From contig NZ_CANLEA010000010.1 in assembly GCF_947489565.1 (NCBI RefSeq), forward strand, positions 168,966 to 232,965: a DNA stretch of 64,000 nt, in the 5' to 3' direction. Within the stretch, counting starts at the first letter, position 1. The number at the start of each line of letters is the position of its first letter. The notes beneath the pieces are model-generated. The model saw only the letters and a list, made by a program, of their open reading frames with translations, did no database searches and was not told the DNA's origin. Position numbers and translations under genes: made by a program. This stretch comes from an uncultured Kordia sp. (GTDB lineage: Bacteria > Bacteroidota > Bacteroidia > Flavobacteriales > Flavobacteriaceae). Of the stretch, positions 45,627 through 54,098 are shown piece after piece.

Positions 45627-48410
45627 TTATAGAATTAACTTTTTGACAAAATTCTCGTTGCCAGATCTAATTTTTAGTATATATACTCCTTCATTATACT
45701 TAGATAAATCTATTTTTAGTGTGTTATAACCTCCTTTAAAATCAATTCTTTTAGATTTCATGATACACTTACCAGTCATGTCATATACCTCAAAATTAGT
45801 ATTGTCTTTAGCATCTTCGATCAAGACATTAAAAACACCTGATTTAGATGGATTTGGGAATATCGTAAGACCCGAAATTGAACTTTTACTACCTGTAGGA
45901 TAAAATGACCTACCATAAATATTTTCATTACAGGATTCTACTTGACCAAAACCAGTTAATAAAAGTCGGGTAATTCCTAGTGGACTTGCTGGTTGATTAT
46001 ACCTTATATTAGCAGAAGTAATAAGGCTAATAAAACTATTATTATACTGTTGTGGCAAACTAACCAAAAAATATGATTCTCCAGGAGGAACAACCGTTAC
46101 TAACTGATCAACAAACGTACTTCCGTCCTGTAGCTTAACAGAAGTAGTAGTTCCTATAGTGACTTCTATTCCAAAACCGTTTGGGTTATTAATCATATAC
46201 CTCCTTTCAGATAATGGATTTTCAGAGCAAACCTCGACAACTATTAAGTTTTCAACTCCTACCTGTTCAATGATGCCTTCAATAGCTGAATCTGCTTGTA
46301 GAAATCCGTTACCTGATGCAAAATCAAAACCTATACTAAATAACGGATCATTTATATCAGATTGATATCCATTTAAATAAGGGTTATCCATATCTTGAGT
46401 TGTTGCAATCATTGCATTCCTCATTTGCTCGGCATTAAAAGTGTAATTAGATGCTTGAAACAAAAGAGCTGCTATACCAGCAGCATTTGGTGCTGATGCT
46501 GATGTGCCAAAGAAGAATTTATTAGGCAGTTGCGTGGATCTACCTAGAACAGTATTAGTAACACCAGCGGGGGCTATAATATCTGGTTTGTTGTTTATCT
46601 TAGGTATAATATTTCCTAAATTATCCGTTGCAAAAGGATTCCCTTCTTTATCGAAATAAAGTCCAATACCACCGATAGATGTGTTAGTAATATTTTCATC
46701 ACCTGTAGCAAAATCAAAAATTGCACTTGGCGCACCTGTATAACTTAGAATTGGAATATTTGGTACAGCTATAGGGTCTACAATTGTTCCATCTCCTAAA
46801 ATAGTACCAGCAATATTGTTATTCCAATAATTAGCGCCATCAAAAGTATTAAACCAAGCGGTAGCACCAACAGTAATGGTTGAAGCTGCGTTTGATTGGT
46901 TTCTAATTGTAGGTGTATTTCTAAAAAGATCTTCAACTATTAAAGAATCTATTGTTGCTGTTGATTCAACTATATTATATGTAAGTAATACCCTTTCTGG
47001 AAAATCAAATGATTCAAATGTAGATAATAAACCAACAAATACTGTAGAGTTATTTGGAAAATTAAAATTTATTCGTCCATTAGTTTTTGAATCTCCTTCA
47101 ACATCAGGTTGAATAAAATTAAGTATGTTGAAATTTTCATCGAAAAATATAAAATTTATATCGTAATTACTACTCGGACAATTTTCACATCTAGAGCCCG
47201 ATGGAGAACTCCATTCAGCAATTATATCAAGTGTTGTTGTTCCTGTTGACACATCTATTGGCAAGACAACCGAACCATCATTAAATTGATGAAAGATAAA
47301 GGTACCCTGTTGAATATCTACAGCAACTGGGTTATATGATGATTCATGAAATTTATATACATTTTCGCTAGATCCATCTGCATAATTCCCAGCAGATGAA
47401 AAATATATTGAGCCATTCGATGTCACTTCATCTACCGCTTCACTTATAACATCTTCCTGATATACGGAACCACTGCCACCAATTACATATAGGTCATCAA
47501 CAATTATATCACAACCAGCATTCGCTAGTTCTCTAATGGCATTAGCAAAAGCCAACTGCGAGTCCCCCAATCCAGTATGGAAGTATAACTCGGCGTCTGG
47601 TGCAAGGTCATGAATCAGCTCTGCCATACCTCTTCCTTCGTCAGTGTTAAATAAAATCGGTCCAGGGACATCTTCTCTTAATATGGTTATAGGTTGCTCA
47701 AAACCATTAGGGTTGCCTGGACCTGGTAAGTCTCCATCTAATATACTTTGTTCCATATTGCCAGTTAGATTAAATGAATTTGATATAATACCTACCTTTA
47801 CATTTTTTCCACTTACTTTAAAATTTTCTCTAATAATATTAGATCTCACTGCGGCAGCTGCTTGATTATTTGCTAGCCCATAACCTGTGAAATCATTAAA
47901 ATCACTTTCTATCAACACTTCAGTAAGTTGATCATTTTTCTTGGTGGAGCTTTTAAGCATGCTACTGTTTGTAGCTATAGGTGAAATAGGTATTACTCCA
48001 GCTATTTTTGGCATTTTGCCAAGTTCCTCAATTTTGTCTACTGGTAACCAACCCAATATTACTTTGGCATTTTTTGTTTCCAAGACAAAACCAATAGACT
48101 TCAATTCAGAAAGTATATCCTTAGTTTCAATAATATCCTTTACATAAACCTCAACTAATAATTGGTTATTTTTATGAACATATCTATTCATATTTTCCTG
48201 GTCACCCAAACCAAGAGATTGTAATTTGTTAATGATCCTGTCTTTCTCATTGATTTTTAAATCACTAAGCTTTCCTATTGCTTTTTGATTCCCCTTAGTT
48301 TTAAGAAATTCTGATATATCCGTGGTTTTTAATCTCTTATTTTCTTGAGCCTCTGCAACACCTAGACAAAAGCAAATACCAATAAAAATCAATAATAGTA
48401 ATCTCTTCAT
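45627..48410 (-). CDS. T9SS-secreted S8 subtilisin-like protein with altered Asp site
   Basis: The protein has 927 residues: signal peptide (GICFCLGVAEA), a propeptide-like region to about 190, an S8 domain about 200-680, a beta-sandwich, and a type A T9SS sorting domain at the end (LTIFPNPSKSGVFNVLIED ... GVYILKIRSGNENFVKKLIL). His267 in GMAELIHDLAP and Ser637 in FGTSASAPNAAG are present. The catalytic Asp position in VKVGIISNSF reads Asn211, whereas relatives have ISDS. It may be inactive or a binding protein, or use another acid. Confidence 0.88.
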   Translation of the reverse strand: MKRLLLLIFIGICFCLGVAEAQENKRLKTTDISEFLKTKGNQKAIGKLSDLKINEKDRIINKLQSLGLGDQENMNRYVHKNNQLLVEVYVKDIIETKDILSELKSIGFVLETKNAKVILGWLPVDKIEELGKMPKIAGVIPISPIATNSSMLKSSTKKNDQLTEVLIESDFNDFTGYGLANNQAAAAVRSNIIRENFKVSGKNVKVGIISNSFNLTGNMEQSILDGDLPGPGNPNGFEQPITILREDVPGPILFNTDEGRGMAELIHDLAPDAELYFHTGLGDSQLAFANAIRELANAGCDIIVDDLYVIGGSGSVYQEDVISEAVDEVTSNGSIYFSSAGNYADGSSENVYKFHESSYNPVAVDIQQGTFIFHQFNDGSVVLPIDVSTGTTTLDIIAEWSSPSGSRCENCPSSNYDINFIFFDENFNILNFIQPDVEGDSKTNGRINFNFPNNSTVFVGLLSTFESFDFPERVLLTYNIVESTATIDSLIVEDLFRNTPTIRNQSNAASTITVGATAWFNTFDGANYWNNNIAGTILGDGTIVDPIAVPNIPILSYTGAPSAIFDFATGDENITNTSIGGIGLYFDKEGNPFATDNLGNIIPKINNKPDIIAPAGVTNTVLGRSTQLPNKFFFGTSASAPNAAGIAALLFQASNYTFNAEQMRNAMIATTQDMDNPYLNGYQSDINDPLFSIGFDFASGNGFLQADSAIEGIIEQVGVENLIVVEVCSENPLSERRYMINNPNGFGIEVTIGTTTSVKLQDGSTFVDQLVTVVPPGESYFLVSLPQQYNNSFISLITSANIRYNQPASPLGITRLLLTGFGQVESCNENIYGRSFYPTGSKSSISGLTIFPNPSKSGVFNVLIEDAKDNTNFEVYDMTGKCIMKSKRIDFKGGYNTLKIDLSKYNEGVYILKIRSGNENFVKKLIL

Positions 48411-48818
48411 AATGTTATATTTTTTATATTATTTAATCATCGTCAAAGTTGCGAATTACTATAGGTATATTGTAGAATTGCCATTCAGAATAAAGTCATA
48501 GATAGGTCAGTAAAAAGTCAGTAATCTTAGAGTTTGATGCTGATTTATACATTTACCCATATTTTAACTATTACTTGTTAACCATGGATAGTTGTATGTT
48601 TAGCATATTTGAAGACTTACCCTATTACTCAACACTTTTGTATATCATTATATTAAGTAAGAAAAAAATAGTCATTGGATTCTTTGATGCACTATTAGAT
48701 CTATTAGTAACGAAAGATTCAAACTATGAATTTTATGCATGAAAGTTTTAATCATAAACAATAACTAGTTCCAAAGTTCAGCACTTAAATTTCTTTACTA
48801 ATAAAAACTTTAAAACTT
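48411..48818. other. Intergenic region between subtilase and GG-leader peptide
   Basis: This 408-base divergent region should hold promoters for both neighbours, but no good TAnnTTTG with a -33 was found. A 52-codon frame exists at 48584-48742 without other support. Confidence 0.4.
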
Positions 48819-49028
48819 ATGAAAGTACTATCTAAAAGGCAAATGGAAAACATTAATGGTGGAATGGTTGATGAAACAGCTCCTAGCGAGGCAAGTATGA
48901 GCGTAGACTCAGTAGTAGGTATGGCAAATGAATTATATTCTATAGTAGCACAATTAGCAATACAATTTGAGATTGATTCAGCAATTGTGAAAGCTGCAAA
49001 AGATAAAGCCACTCAAATTCAAAGTTAA
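48819..49028 (+). CDS. Double-glycine-leader peptide (bacteriocin-like / secreted peptide)
   Basis: This is a 69-residue peptide. The leader MKVLSKRQMENINGG matches the double-glycine type removed by C39 peptidase ABC exporters (LS-x-x-Q/E-hydrophobic-x-x-I-x-GG). Cleavage after Gly15 would give a 54-residue acidic, A/S/V-rich, probably helical product. There are no cysteines. No C39 transporter or immunity gene lies within the window. It precedes a secreted metalloprotease gene by 222 bases. Confidence 0.65.
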   Translation: MKVLSKRQMENINGGMVDETAPSEASMSVDSVVGMANELYSIVAQLAIQFEIDSAIVKAAKDKATQIQS

Positions 49029-49060
49029 TTTAAATAACCGTTTTAGATAAATTAAACAAC

Positions 49061-49110
49061 AAAACCAAAAAGTTAAATAGACTCTTGGGTTTTATTTTTT
49101 GGTTTATTTG
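49061..49110 (+). terminator. Probable terminator of the GG-leader gene
   Basis: AAACCAAAAA (49062-49071) pairs perfectly with TTTTTGGTTT (49096-49105). The stem is AT-rich. Confidence 0.5.
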
Positions 49111-49250
49111 TAAGTATACTAATTGCCAAGCAGCAGTTTATTTAGTTTTTTCAATAAGGTGATTTTTTTACAATTTTTTATTTGTAAAAATTACTTTTTT
49201 TGATAGTCATTTTTTTAAAAACGAATATTAACCATAATAAATATGAAATA

Positions 49251-50210
49251 ATGAAAAATAATGTAAAATTAATTGCAGTTAGTTTATTAGCTATGTTTTT
49301 AACAGTAGTGTCATGTAGTGAAAATGAAACCTCGATTGAAGAAATACAAAACTTTAAACATTTACCAGAAGATGTATTGAATAAAGTTTTAGAGCTACAA
49401 CTAGACCCAAGTGATTTTCAGTACAGAGAAGTTGAATATCCAGATGGAACATTACATGAAAATGTAATTATAGATGATATTATTATAGAAAGGCGAGATT
49501 TCTTAAACCGAGTACCTTCTGAAGGAGTTATAGTAAAAAGATACAGGACTGAATTTATTGTTGATACAGATATTTATCCAACAATAGATATTTTTGCTTT
49601 TACTGGAGGAGGAGGTTTTGGTCTTTCAGAAACAGCTCAACAAGGATTAATAGATGCCGTAGAGAACTGGAATGCAATACAAAATACTACCATTGAGCTA
49701 AATATTGTGTTTGATTCCAACATAGCAAACTATGATACTGATGAATTTGAAACTCTGGTTTTTGTTGACCCAAATGCTGGTGATGGCTATTTCGGTGAAG
49801 CTTTATTCCCATCTGAAGATGGAGCTCCAGGTGCGGCATTGAGAATCAGTACAGAGGCTAACACTACACTAGGTTTGCCAAATGCTATAGAGCATCTTTT
49901 TACACATGAGTTAGGTCACGCTATTGGTTTACGTCACTCAGATTGGGATACTAGACGTAGTTGTGTAGAGTTAGGAATACAAGAAGAAGAATCTTCTGAG
50001 TCTGCTGTTATTGATATCTTTTCTACTCCTATTATTGAAGAATTATTAGATGAGTCTGAAGCTAATTCAATAATGAATGCTTGCTTTGGTCTTAATACTA
50101 CAGATGGTGAATTAACGAGACTTGATGCCGCATCTCTATTTAATTTATATCTAGATCCATTCTATAATGATGGTACTGGGGATGGTAATCTTCTTGGGCT
50201 ATTAGATTAA
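49251..50210 (+). CDS. Lipoprotein zinc metalloprotease (M57/HEIGH-like)
   Basis: The start at 49251 gives leader MKNNVKLIAVSLLAMF and lipobox VVSC (Cys23); a longer frame from 49200 lacks a signal. The 319-residue protein has a short conserved pro-region (LNKVLELQLDPSDFQYREVE). The catalytic motif HELGHAIGLRH lies at 219-229 and is followed by SD, the metzincin-type HExxHxxGxxH with three zinc histidines. A relic of a paralogue is at 16172-16392. It should cleave protein outside the cell or at its surface. Possible target: peptides such as the GG-leader product (guess). Confidence 0.88.
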   Translation: MKNNVKLIAVSLLAMFLTVVSCSENETSIEEIQNFKHLPEDVLNKVLELQLDPSDFQYREVEYPDGTLHENVIIDDIIIERRDFLNRVPSEGVIVKRYRTEFIVDTDIYPTIDIFAFTGGGGFGLSETAQQGLIDAVENWNAIQNTTIELNIVFDSNIANYDTDEFETLVFVDPNAGDGYFGEALFPSEDGAPGAALRISTEANTTLGLPNAIEHLFTHELGHAIGLRHSDWDTRRSCVELGIQEEESSESAVIDIFSTPIIEELLDESEANSIMNACFGLNTTDGELTRLDAASLFNLYLDPFYNDGTGDGNLLGLLD

Positions 50211-50239
50211 ATAGTAACAAATTTTAAAAAAAAGTAGAG

Positions 50240-50277
50240 GTCGTCTAAAAAGTAATTTTTAGGCGATTTTCTTTTTT
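50240..50277 (+). terminator. Terminator of the metalloprotease gene
   Basis: CGTCTAAAAA (50242-50251) pairs with TTTTTAGGCG (50256-50265, one G-T pair), then TTTTCTTTTTT. Confidence 0.85.
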
Positions 50278-50315
50278 GTGTATTTTTCATCTTTGGATAG
50301 AAGTTGCTTTTTGAG

Positions 50316-50945
50316 TTATTTAACGTGAGTTCGGTTTAAGTATTATGCTATTCTTTGTAGTTGGTCAATATTGATATTTGGTTTTGTTGGGTAAAAAGAA
50401 TATGCGATGAGTCCAGCTATTAAATTACAGATAAAATTATCAAAGCTACGATGTCTAGTATGCTCAATTTGACATACATTTTTCAAAATATCATTGACAG
50501 ACTCTATTACAGCTCTTTTTCTAAGCATTAGTTTATCATAAATATGCATCAGCGTATTTTTCATATTCTTTCTAATTTTGGTGACTAAATGGATTCCGTC
50601 TACAAAAAGTTGCTCAAATAAATCTTTGCCAATGTACCCTCTGTCAGCAAATACTTTTCCAAATACTCGTTTGTGAAAACTCTTGTCCTTTAGCGGTTGT
50701 CTGTCGTCAACATTTCCTTGAGTAATAAGAAAATCAATAATTTCACCTCGCTCATTAATGATAATATGCAACTTGAAGCCGAAGAACCATCCCATGGTAG
50801 CTTTCCCTTTTTTGGCTGTATGGGCAAACACTTTATTTTGTTTCTCTCTCTTGTAATGGCACACTTTTATAGTGGTAGAATCTAAAAATGATATTCCAGA
50901 ACATTGACCTAAACATCGCATTTGAAGAAATAAAACCATGTATTG
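50316..50945 (-). mobile_element. Remnant of an IS982-family insertion sequence
   Basis: The transposase lacks its N-terminal third and nothing beyond 50945 resembles the missing end. The sequence ACGTGAGTTCGGTTT beside the stop may be the surviving terminal repeat. A similar ACGCGAGTTCGGGGG occurs alone at about 60419-60433. Confidence 0.6.
50343..50939 (-). pseudogene. Truncated IS982-type DDE transposase
   Basis: The product has 198 residues against about 290 expected for the family. The catalytic domain is largely present: ISFLDSTTIKVCHY, then GWFFGFKLHIIINERGEI, FLITQGNVDDRQPL, GKVFADRGYIGKDLFEQLF and KRAVIESVNDILKN. This gives D ... D ... E in the expected order. The N-terminal DNA-binding part is gone, so it should be unable to transpose. 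It ends a region boundary before the peptide cluster. Confidence 0.85.
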
Positions 50946-51226
50946 GTATCAAAAACAATTCTTTTCAAGACAGTAACGTTTAAAATTAAAAAAGATAATA
51001 TATGATATTATTCTTACAATATATCTAAAAAAGCAAATACCTTTTTACTAGTAAGGCAAAACCATAATTCCATAATTTGAATGAAAATTCGCTACTCAAT
51101 ATTATATTTGAATGTATAATATTACTACTTTAGCAATAACTTTACAGTATTTGCAAGATGTAAATTTCTGACTACTGCCGTTTTCATATACATTTGATTT
51201 AATGTTAATTATTAAATCAAACAACC

Positions 51227-51391
51227 ATGAAAAAATTAGTATGTATTAGTGCATTAGTATTCGGATTATCATTTTTTAATAGCTGTACACCCAATAGTGT
51301 AGAAGAACAGGAATATGGCGAATTTCAAGCAACAGACAAAGGCGACGTTACAGCGCCAGGAGTCGAAGAAGACGAAGATTCAAACGACTAA
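51227..51391 (+). CDS. Small acidic lipoprotein (54 aa)
   Basis: ATG 51227 opens MKKLVCISALVFGLSFFNSC, a clear lipoprotein signal with Cys20, followed by an acidic tail ending VEEDEDSND. Short lipoproteins of this kind are common in flavobacteria. Its last 77 bases overlap the next gene in another frame. Either the overlap is real or the next gene starts later. Confidence 0.6.
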   Translation: MKKLVCISALVFGLSFFNSCTPNSVEEQEYGEFQATDKGDVTAPGVEEDEDSND

Positions 51392-52145
51392 ATTTATTTT
51401 ATATGTAGCTGCAATAATTTCTGTTATTGCAGTTTTCTCTCATGTATTTTTTCCGACTACGGATTATGAAGTTGCCAATGCAAGATCGGCACATAAGAAA
51501 GTAAAAAAAGAACGTGATAATAAGTTTACAGAACTAAGGGACAATTATGAAAATTATTCAAAGGGACAAATTTCTAATCAAGATTTTGAAGAACTAAATA
51601 AGGCTTTACTAGAAACTTATTTTAATCTCTATGATGAATCGAATTTGAAATACAAAGAACTTAACTCAGCTAAACAAGACGCCAAAGTTTTCTATTTTAA
51701 GAATATGAACGTTTTTCTGTATCAAACTAGCGTTTTTGTTGTACTATTTATTTTGTCAATCTTATTCTTCATATCTCTACAATTGATAGAATATAAGTCA
51801 TTAAAAAGAGCATATCAATTCTGTTCATTCGCTTTTATGGCAATTGCTTTTTATTATTTAGTATGGATTTTTTATCCAAAATCTGATTTACCTTATTTCG
51901 CATATATTTTTACGATGCTTGGGATTGCTATCATACTAACAATCGCAGCTAGATATTTTTTGAAATGGCTATTAGAAAAGAAATCGGTTATATTTATTCA
52001 TAAAGAAAATTTTAAACGGTTATGGTACTTTATTATCAACATAACTCCCAACTTTATAACTGACAAACAAAAGAAAGAACAATATGTTGATGGATACACA
52101 AAAGAGATAGAGGAATTTAAAATACCCTACCATGAAGAATCGTAA
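51315..52145 (+). CDS. Four-helix membrane protein with coiled coil
   Basis: The protein has 276 residues. A helix near 27-45 (FILYVAAIISVIAVFSHVFF) is followed by a charged coiled coil (about 55-125) and three closely spaced helices near 136-156, 169-185 and 190-210. The C-terminus is charged and cytoplasmic. There is no signal peptide. It overlaps the acidic lipoprotein gene by 77 bases upstream and the small coiled-coil gene by 14 bases downstream. Family unknown to me. Confidence 0.65.
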   Translation: MANFKQQTKATLQRQESKKTKIQTTKFILYVAAIISVIAVFSHVFFPTTDYEVANARSAHKKVKKERDNKFTELRDNYENYSKGQISNQDFEELNKALLETYFNLYDESNLKYKELNSAKQDAKVFYFKNMNVFLYQTSVFVVLFILSILFFISLQLIEYKSLKRAYQFCSFAFMAIAFYYLVWIFYPKSDLPYFAYIFTMLGIAIILTIAARYFLKWLLEKKSVIFIHKENFKRLWYFIINITPNFITDKQKKEQYVDGYTKEIEEFKIPYHEES

Positions 52146-52323
52146 TATTAAAAAAGTAAAACAACTACATCAACTTGGGTACATAAGAAAAGATTCTTCT
52201 GAAAGGGCGATTGAAGAAATTGAAAAGAAAGTAGAAGAATTGCGTAAAGAGGTTGAACGGCAAAAAAAGGAAAATGATCATTATTTAAGCCATCTGCCTA
52301 AAGGAATTGATTTAGCCTTTTAA
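52132..52323 (+). CDS. Small coiled-coil protein (63 aa)
   Basis: It starts inside the last codons of the membrane-protein gene (14-base overlap), which suggests coupled translation. Residues 22-48 are an uninterrupted charged helix (SSERAIEEIEKKVEELRKEV). It has no other motif. Its 3' end overlaps the convergent HTH gene by 12 bases. Probably a partner of the membrane protein. Confidence 0.55.
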   Translation: MKNRNIKKVKQLHQLGYIRKDSSERAIEEIEKKVEELRKEVERQKKENDHYLSHLPKGIDLAF

Positions 52324-52770
52324 ATCAGAGTTTTCTTCCTCATCTGATTGTGGTTTGATCAATCCAAATTCTATTAAACGCTGTCTTATTTTTTGTTCTG
52401 CGAGGTTTTCAACAAACAACTTTAAATATTCTGATTTATTATAATAGGCTTCCTTATGCTTTACAAAGTGATCTACTAATTCTATAAGTTCAAATCGTAC
52501 ACCTAATTTTTCAAGATAAATATCTTTCGCATCATCAGATTCTAAAACCATTTCTCCTGTTCCATCAGTCAACCATTCCCTTGATACATTAAACTCTGTA
52601 CATAAAATATCAGTAAGTACTTTTCGAGACTTCTCTCGTGGGTTATCAATAATACCATTTTTGATCTTATCAGCCGAAACTTGAGAAAGTAAACCATTGC
52701 TTATTTGTTGGATTTTATATCCACTAATATCCAGTTCTTTCATGGCTATACGTATTCGACTAATATTCAT
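52312..52770 (-). CDS. XRE/CI-type HTH repressor-like protein
   Basis: This is a 152-residue protein. The HTH region (about 14-75) reads ISGYKIQQISNGLLSQVSAD and ends with FNVSREWLTDGTGEM, a phrase typical of phage-repressor-like XRE proteins in Bacteroidota. The C-terminal part is helical with no peptidase motif. It faces the membrane-protein genes and lies upstream of the peptide cluster on the opposite strand; it may regulate the region. Confidence 0.72.
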   Translation of the reverse strand: MNISRIRIAMKELDISGYKIQQISNGLLSQVSADKIKNGIIDNPREKSRKVLTDILCTEFNVSREWLTDGTGEMVLESDDAKDIYLEKLGVRFELIELVDHFVKHKEAYYNKSEYLKLFVENLAEQKIRQRLIEFGLIKPQSDEEENSDLKG

Positions 52771-53107
52771 ATATTATTTATTTTGTATAAAAATTATATA
52801 TTTTAAATAATTTTATTATATTTGTTATGCTCTTTAACCAAAGATATTAAAATTAAGCGCATAGATATATGTTAGAACTGTTTTACTTACATTCTTGACG
52901 AATCTATGAATGAGTTAATACAAAACATAGTATTACTCTTAATTTAGAGGAAGATTCCCCTTACTTAAAGCGCAATTTTTTAGTTTATTTGTAGTTATAA
53001 GTTATAGAATGATTCCCTTATTTCCATAAGTTGTATTGCTGAATTTTAATGGGCGACGCTGAAAACCCTTAAAGAACAGAGTAAGCGAAGCTAATATTTG
53101 TACACTT
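52771..53107. other. Upstream region of the grasp-with-spasm cluster
   Basis: This 337-base region separates the HTH gene from precursor 1. TATATTTG at 52817-52824 is a possible plus-strand -7 box, which would give a 280-base leader. The end of the region carries a repeat shared with the upstream of precursor 3. Confidence 0.45.
53059..53096 (+). repeat. Leader repeat, copy 1 (before precursor 1)
   Basis: CTGAAAACCCTTAAAG, then AACAGAGTAAGCGAA closely matches CTGAAAAGCCTTAA, then ACAGAGTAAGGAAA at 56276-56304. Each copy ends shortly before a precursor start. Confidence 0.65.
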
Positions 53108-53290
53108 ATGAAATTAAACAAATTTAAAGGTATTGAGAAACTACAGCTTTCTCGAATACATGGAGGAACAAAACTTCACAAAACAACGATGGGTGATCCC
53201 GAAAATCCACAGTATACCGACGTTCATATTGATAGAGATGATGACGATAAATGGAGCGAAGGCGACGAATTTGTTGTGACAAAAGTTTAA
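53108..53290 (+). CDS. Grasp-with-spasm precursor peptide 1
   Basis: This is a 60-residue peptide. The leader MKLNKFKGIEKLQLSRIHGG ends in Gly-Gly, a likely cleavage point. The core ends with an acidic segment at 41-55 (IDRDDDDKWSEGDEF), resembling an EF-hand/dockerin calcium loop. It also contains Ser, Thr and Lys that could form omega-ester or amide rings with Asp/Glu, as ATP-grasp enzymes make in graspetides. First gene of the cluster. Confidence 0.82.
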   Translation: MKLNKFKGIEKLQLSRIHGGTKLHKTTMGDPENPQYTDVHIDRDDDDKWSEGDEFVVTKV

Positions 53291-53318
53291 TAACCAAAAC
53301 TGTTAATTAAAAGAAATT

Positions 53319-53534
53319 ATGAAAGCAAAAAGTATTCAAAAGTTAAAGACATTGAAAGTAGAAGTTCCATCTATATATGGTGGCTGGGATGGAATTCATG
53401 CAACAGGCGGAGGAGTTATTCAAAATATGGCTTACGAAAGTGATTTATTTGTAGATGATAATGGCGATGGAAAATGGAGTTCTGGCGAGTCCATGCGCTT
53501 TTATCATACAACACCTGTGATAAAAGAAGGATAA
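53319..53534 (+). CDS. Grasp-with-spasm precursor peptide 2
   Basis: This is a 71-residue peptide. The leader MKAKSIQKLKTLKVEVPSIY is followed by Gly21-Gly22. The core carries the same kind of loop (VDDNGDGKWSSGES, residues 45-58), then FYHTTPVIKEG with further Thr, Lys and Glu. It starts 28 bases after precursor 1 and is followed by a hairpin. Confidence 0.82.
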   Translation: MKAKSIQKLKTLKVEVPSIYGGWDGIHATGGGVIQNMAYESDLFVDDNGDGKWSSGESMRFYHTTPVIKEG

Positions 53535-53554
53535 CTATTGTAAAGTATCAAAAT

Positions 53555-53588
53555 GACCTATTTGTACTTTTGAATGTATGAATAGGTC
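53555..53588 (+). terminator. Intra-operon hairpin after precursor 2
   Basis: GACCTATT (53555-53562) pairs perfectly with AATAGGTC (53581-53588), loop 18 bases. Without a long T run it may be a partial terminator or mRNA stabiliser that gives more precursor than enzyme transcript. Confidence 0.55.
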
Positions 53589-53603
53589 TTAATTATCAAA
53601 ACT

Positions 53604-54098
53604 ATGAAAAATAGCATATTTCTATTATTACTTATACCGTTTCTACTTTTTAGTCAAGAAAAAAAGAAACAAATACTGGATTCTTCTTTAATTGAAGAAA
53701 TCGAATTGATGTCTGAAAAGGATCAATTATACAGAGGTAGTATTTTGTTTGACCAACAACACTTACTAAGTGAAGAAGAAAGAAAAAATTTATGGAAGTT
53801 TCAATTTGCGAAAGATGAAGTCAATACTAAAAGGCTTATTGAAATTGTTAAAAAGCACGGATATATTGACCAAAACAATTCTAATCTTGAATATGTATCT
53901 ATACTTCCATTCTTTTTACACGCTCCAAAGAAATATTGGGCAGAAATTAAAATCTTGATAGATAAAGAAAAAAAGAAAGGAAACATTGACGAAGCTACTT
54001 ACGATAAGATTATTTCACACATGAAATTTAGCATTCCAGAAGATTTAAAACTTAATTACGTAGGACGAAAAAAAAATGATTCTATTAATAAGCAGTAA
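53604..54098 (+). CDS. Secreted HAPKKYW-motif protein A (DUF6624-like)
   Basis: The protein has 164 residues with a signal peptide (FLLLLIPFLLFSQ). Visible motifs are EKDQLYRGS, LIEIVKKHGYI, and FFLHAPKKYWAEIKILIDKE. The order DQxxR ... IVxKxG ... H-P resembles DUF6624-type proteins of Bacteroidota. It shares all three motifs with the protein at 56573-57157. Its end overlaps the ATP-grasp gene by 23 bases, so it belongs to the cluster. Possible roles are immunity, peptide handling or a peptidase; none is shown. Confidence 0.72.
   Translation: MKNSIFLLLLIPFLLFSQEKKKQILDSSLIEEIELMSEKDQLYRGSILFDQQHLLSEEERKNLWKFQFAKDEVNTKRLIEIVKKHGYIDQNNSNLEYVSILPFFLHAPKKYWAEIKILIDKEKKKGNIDEATYDKIISHMKFSIPEDLKLNYVGRKKNDSINKQ

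Noticed and set aside
48584..48742. 52-codon frame (MDSCMFSIFEDLPYYS...) in the subtilase/GG-peptide gap
   Set aside because: It has no ribosome-binding, promoter or family support and sits where divergent promoters are needed.
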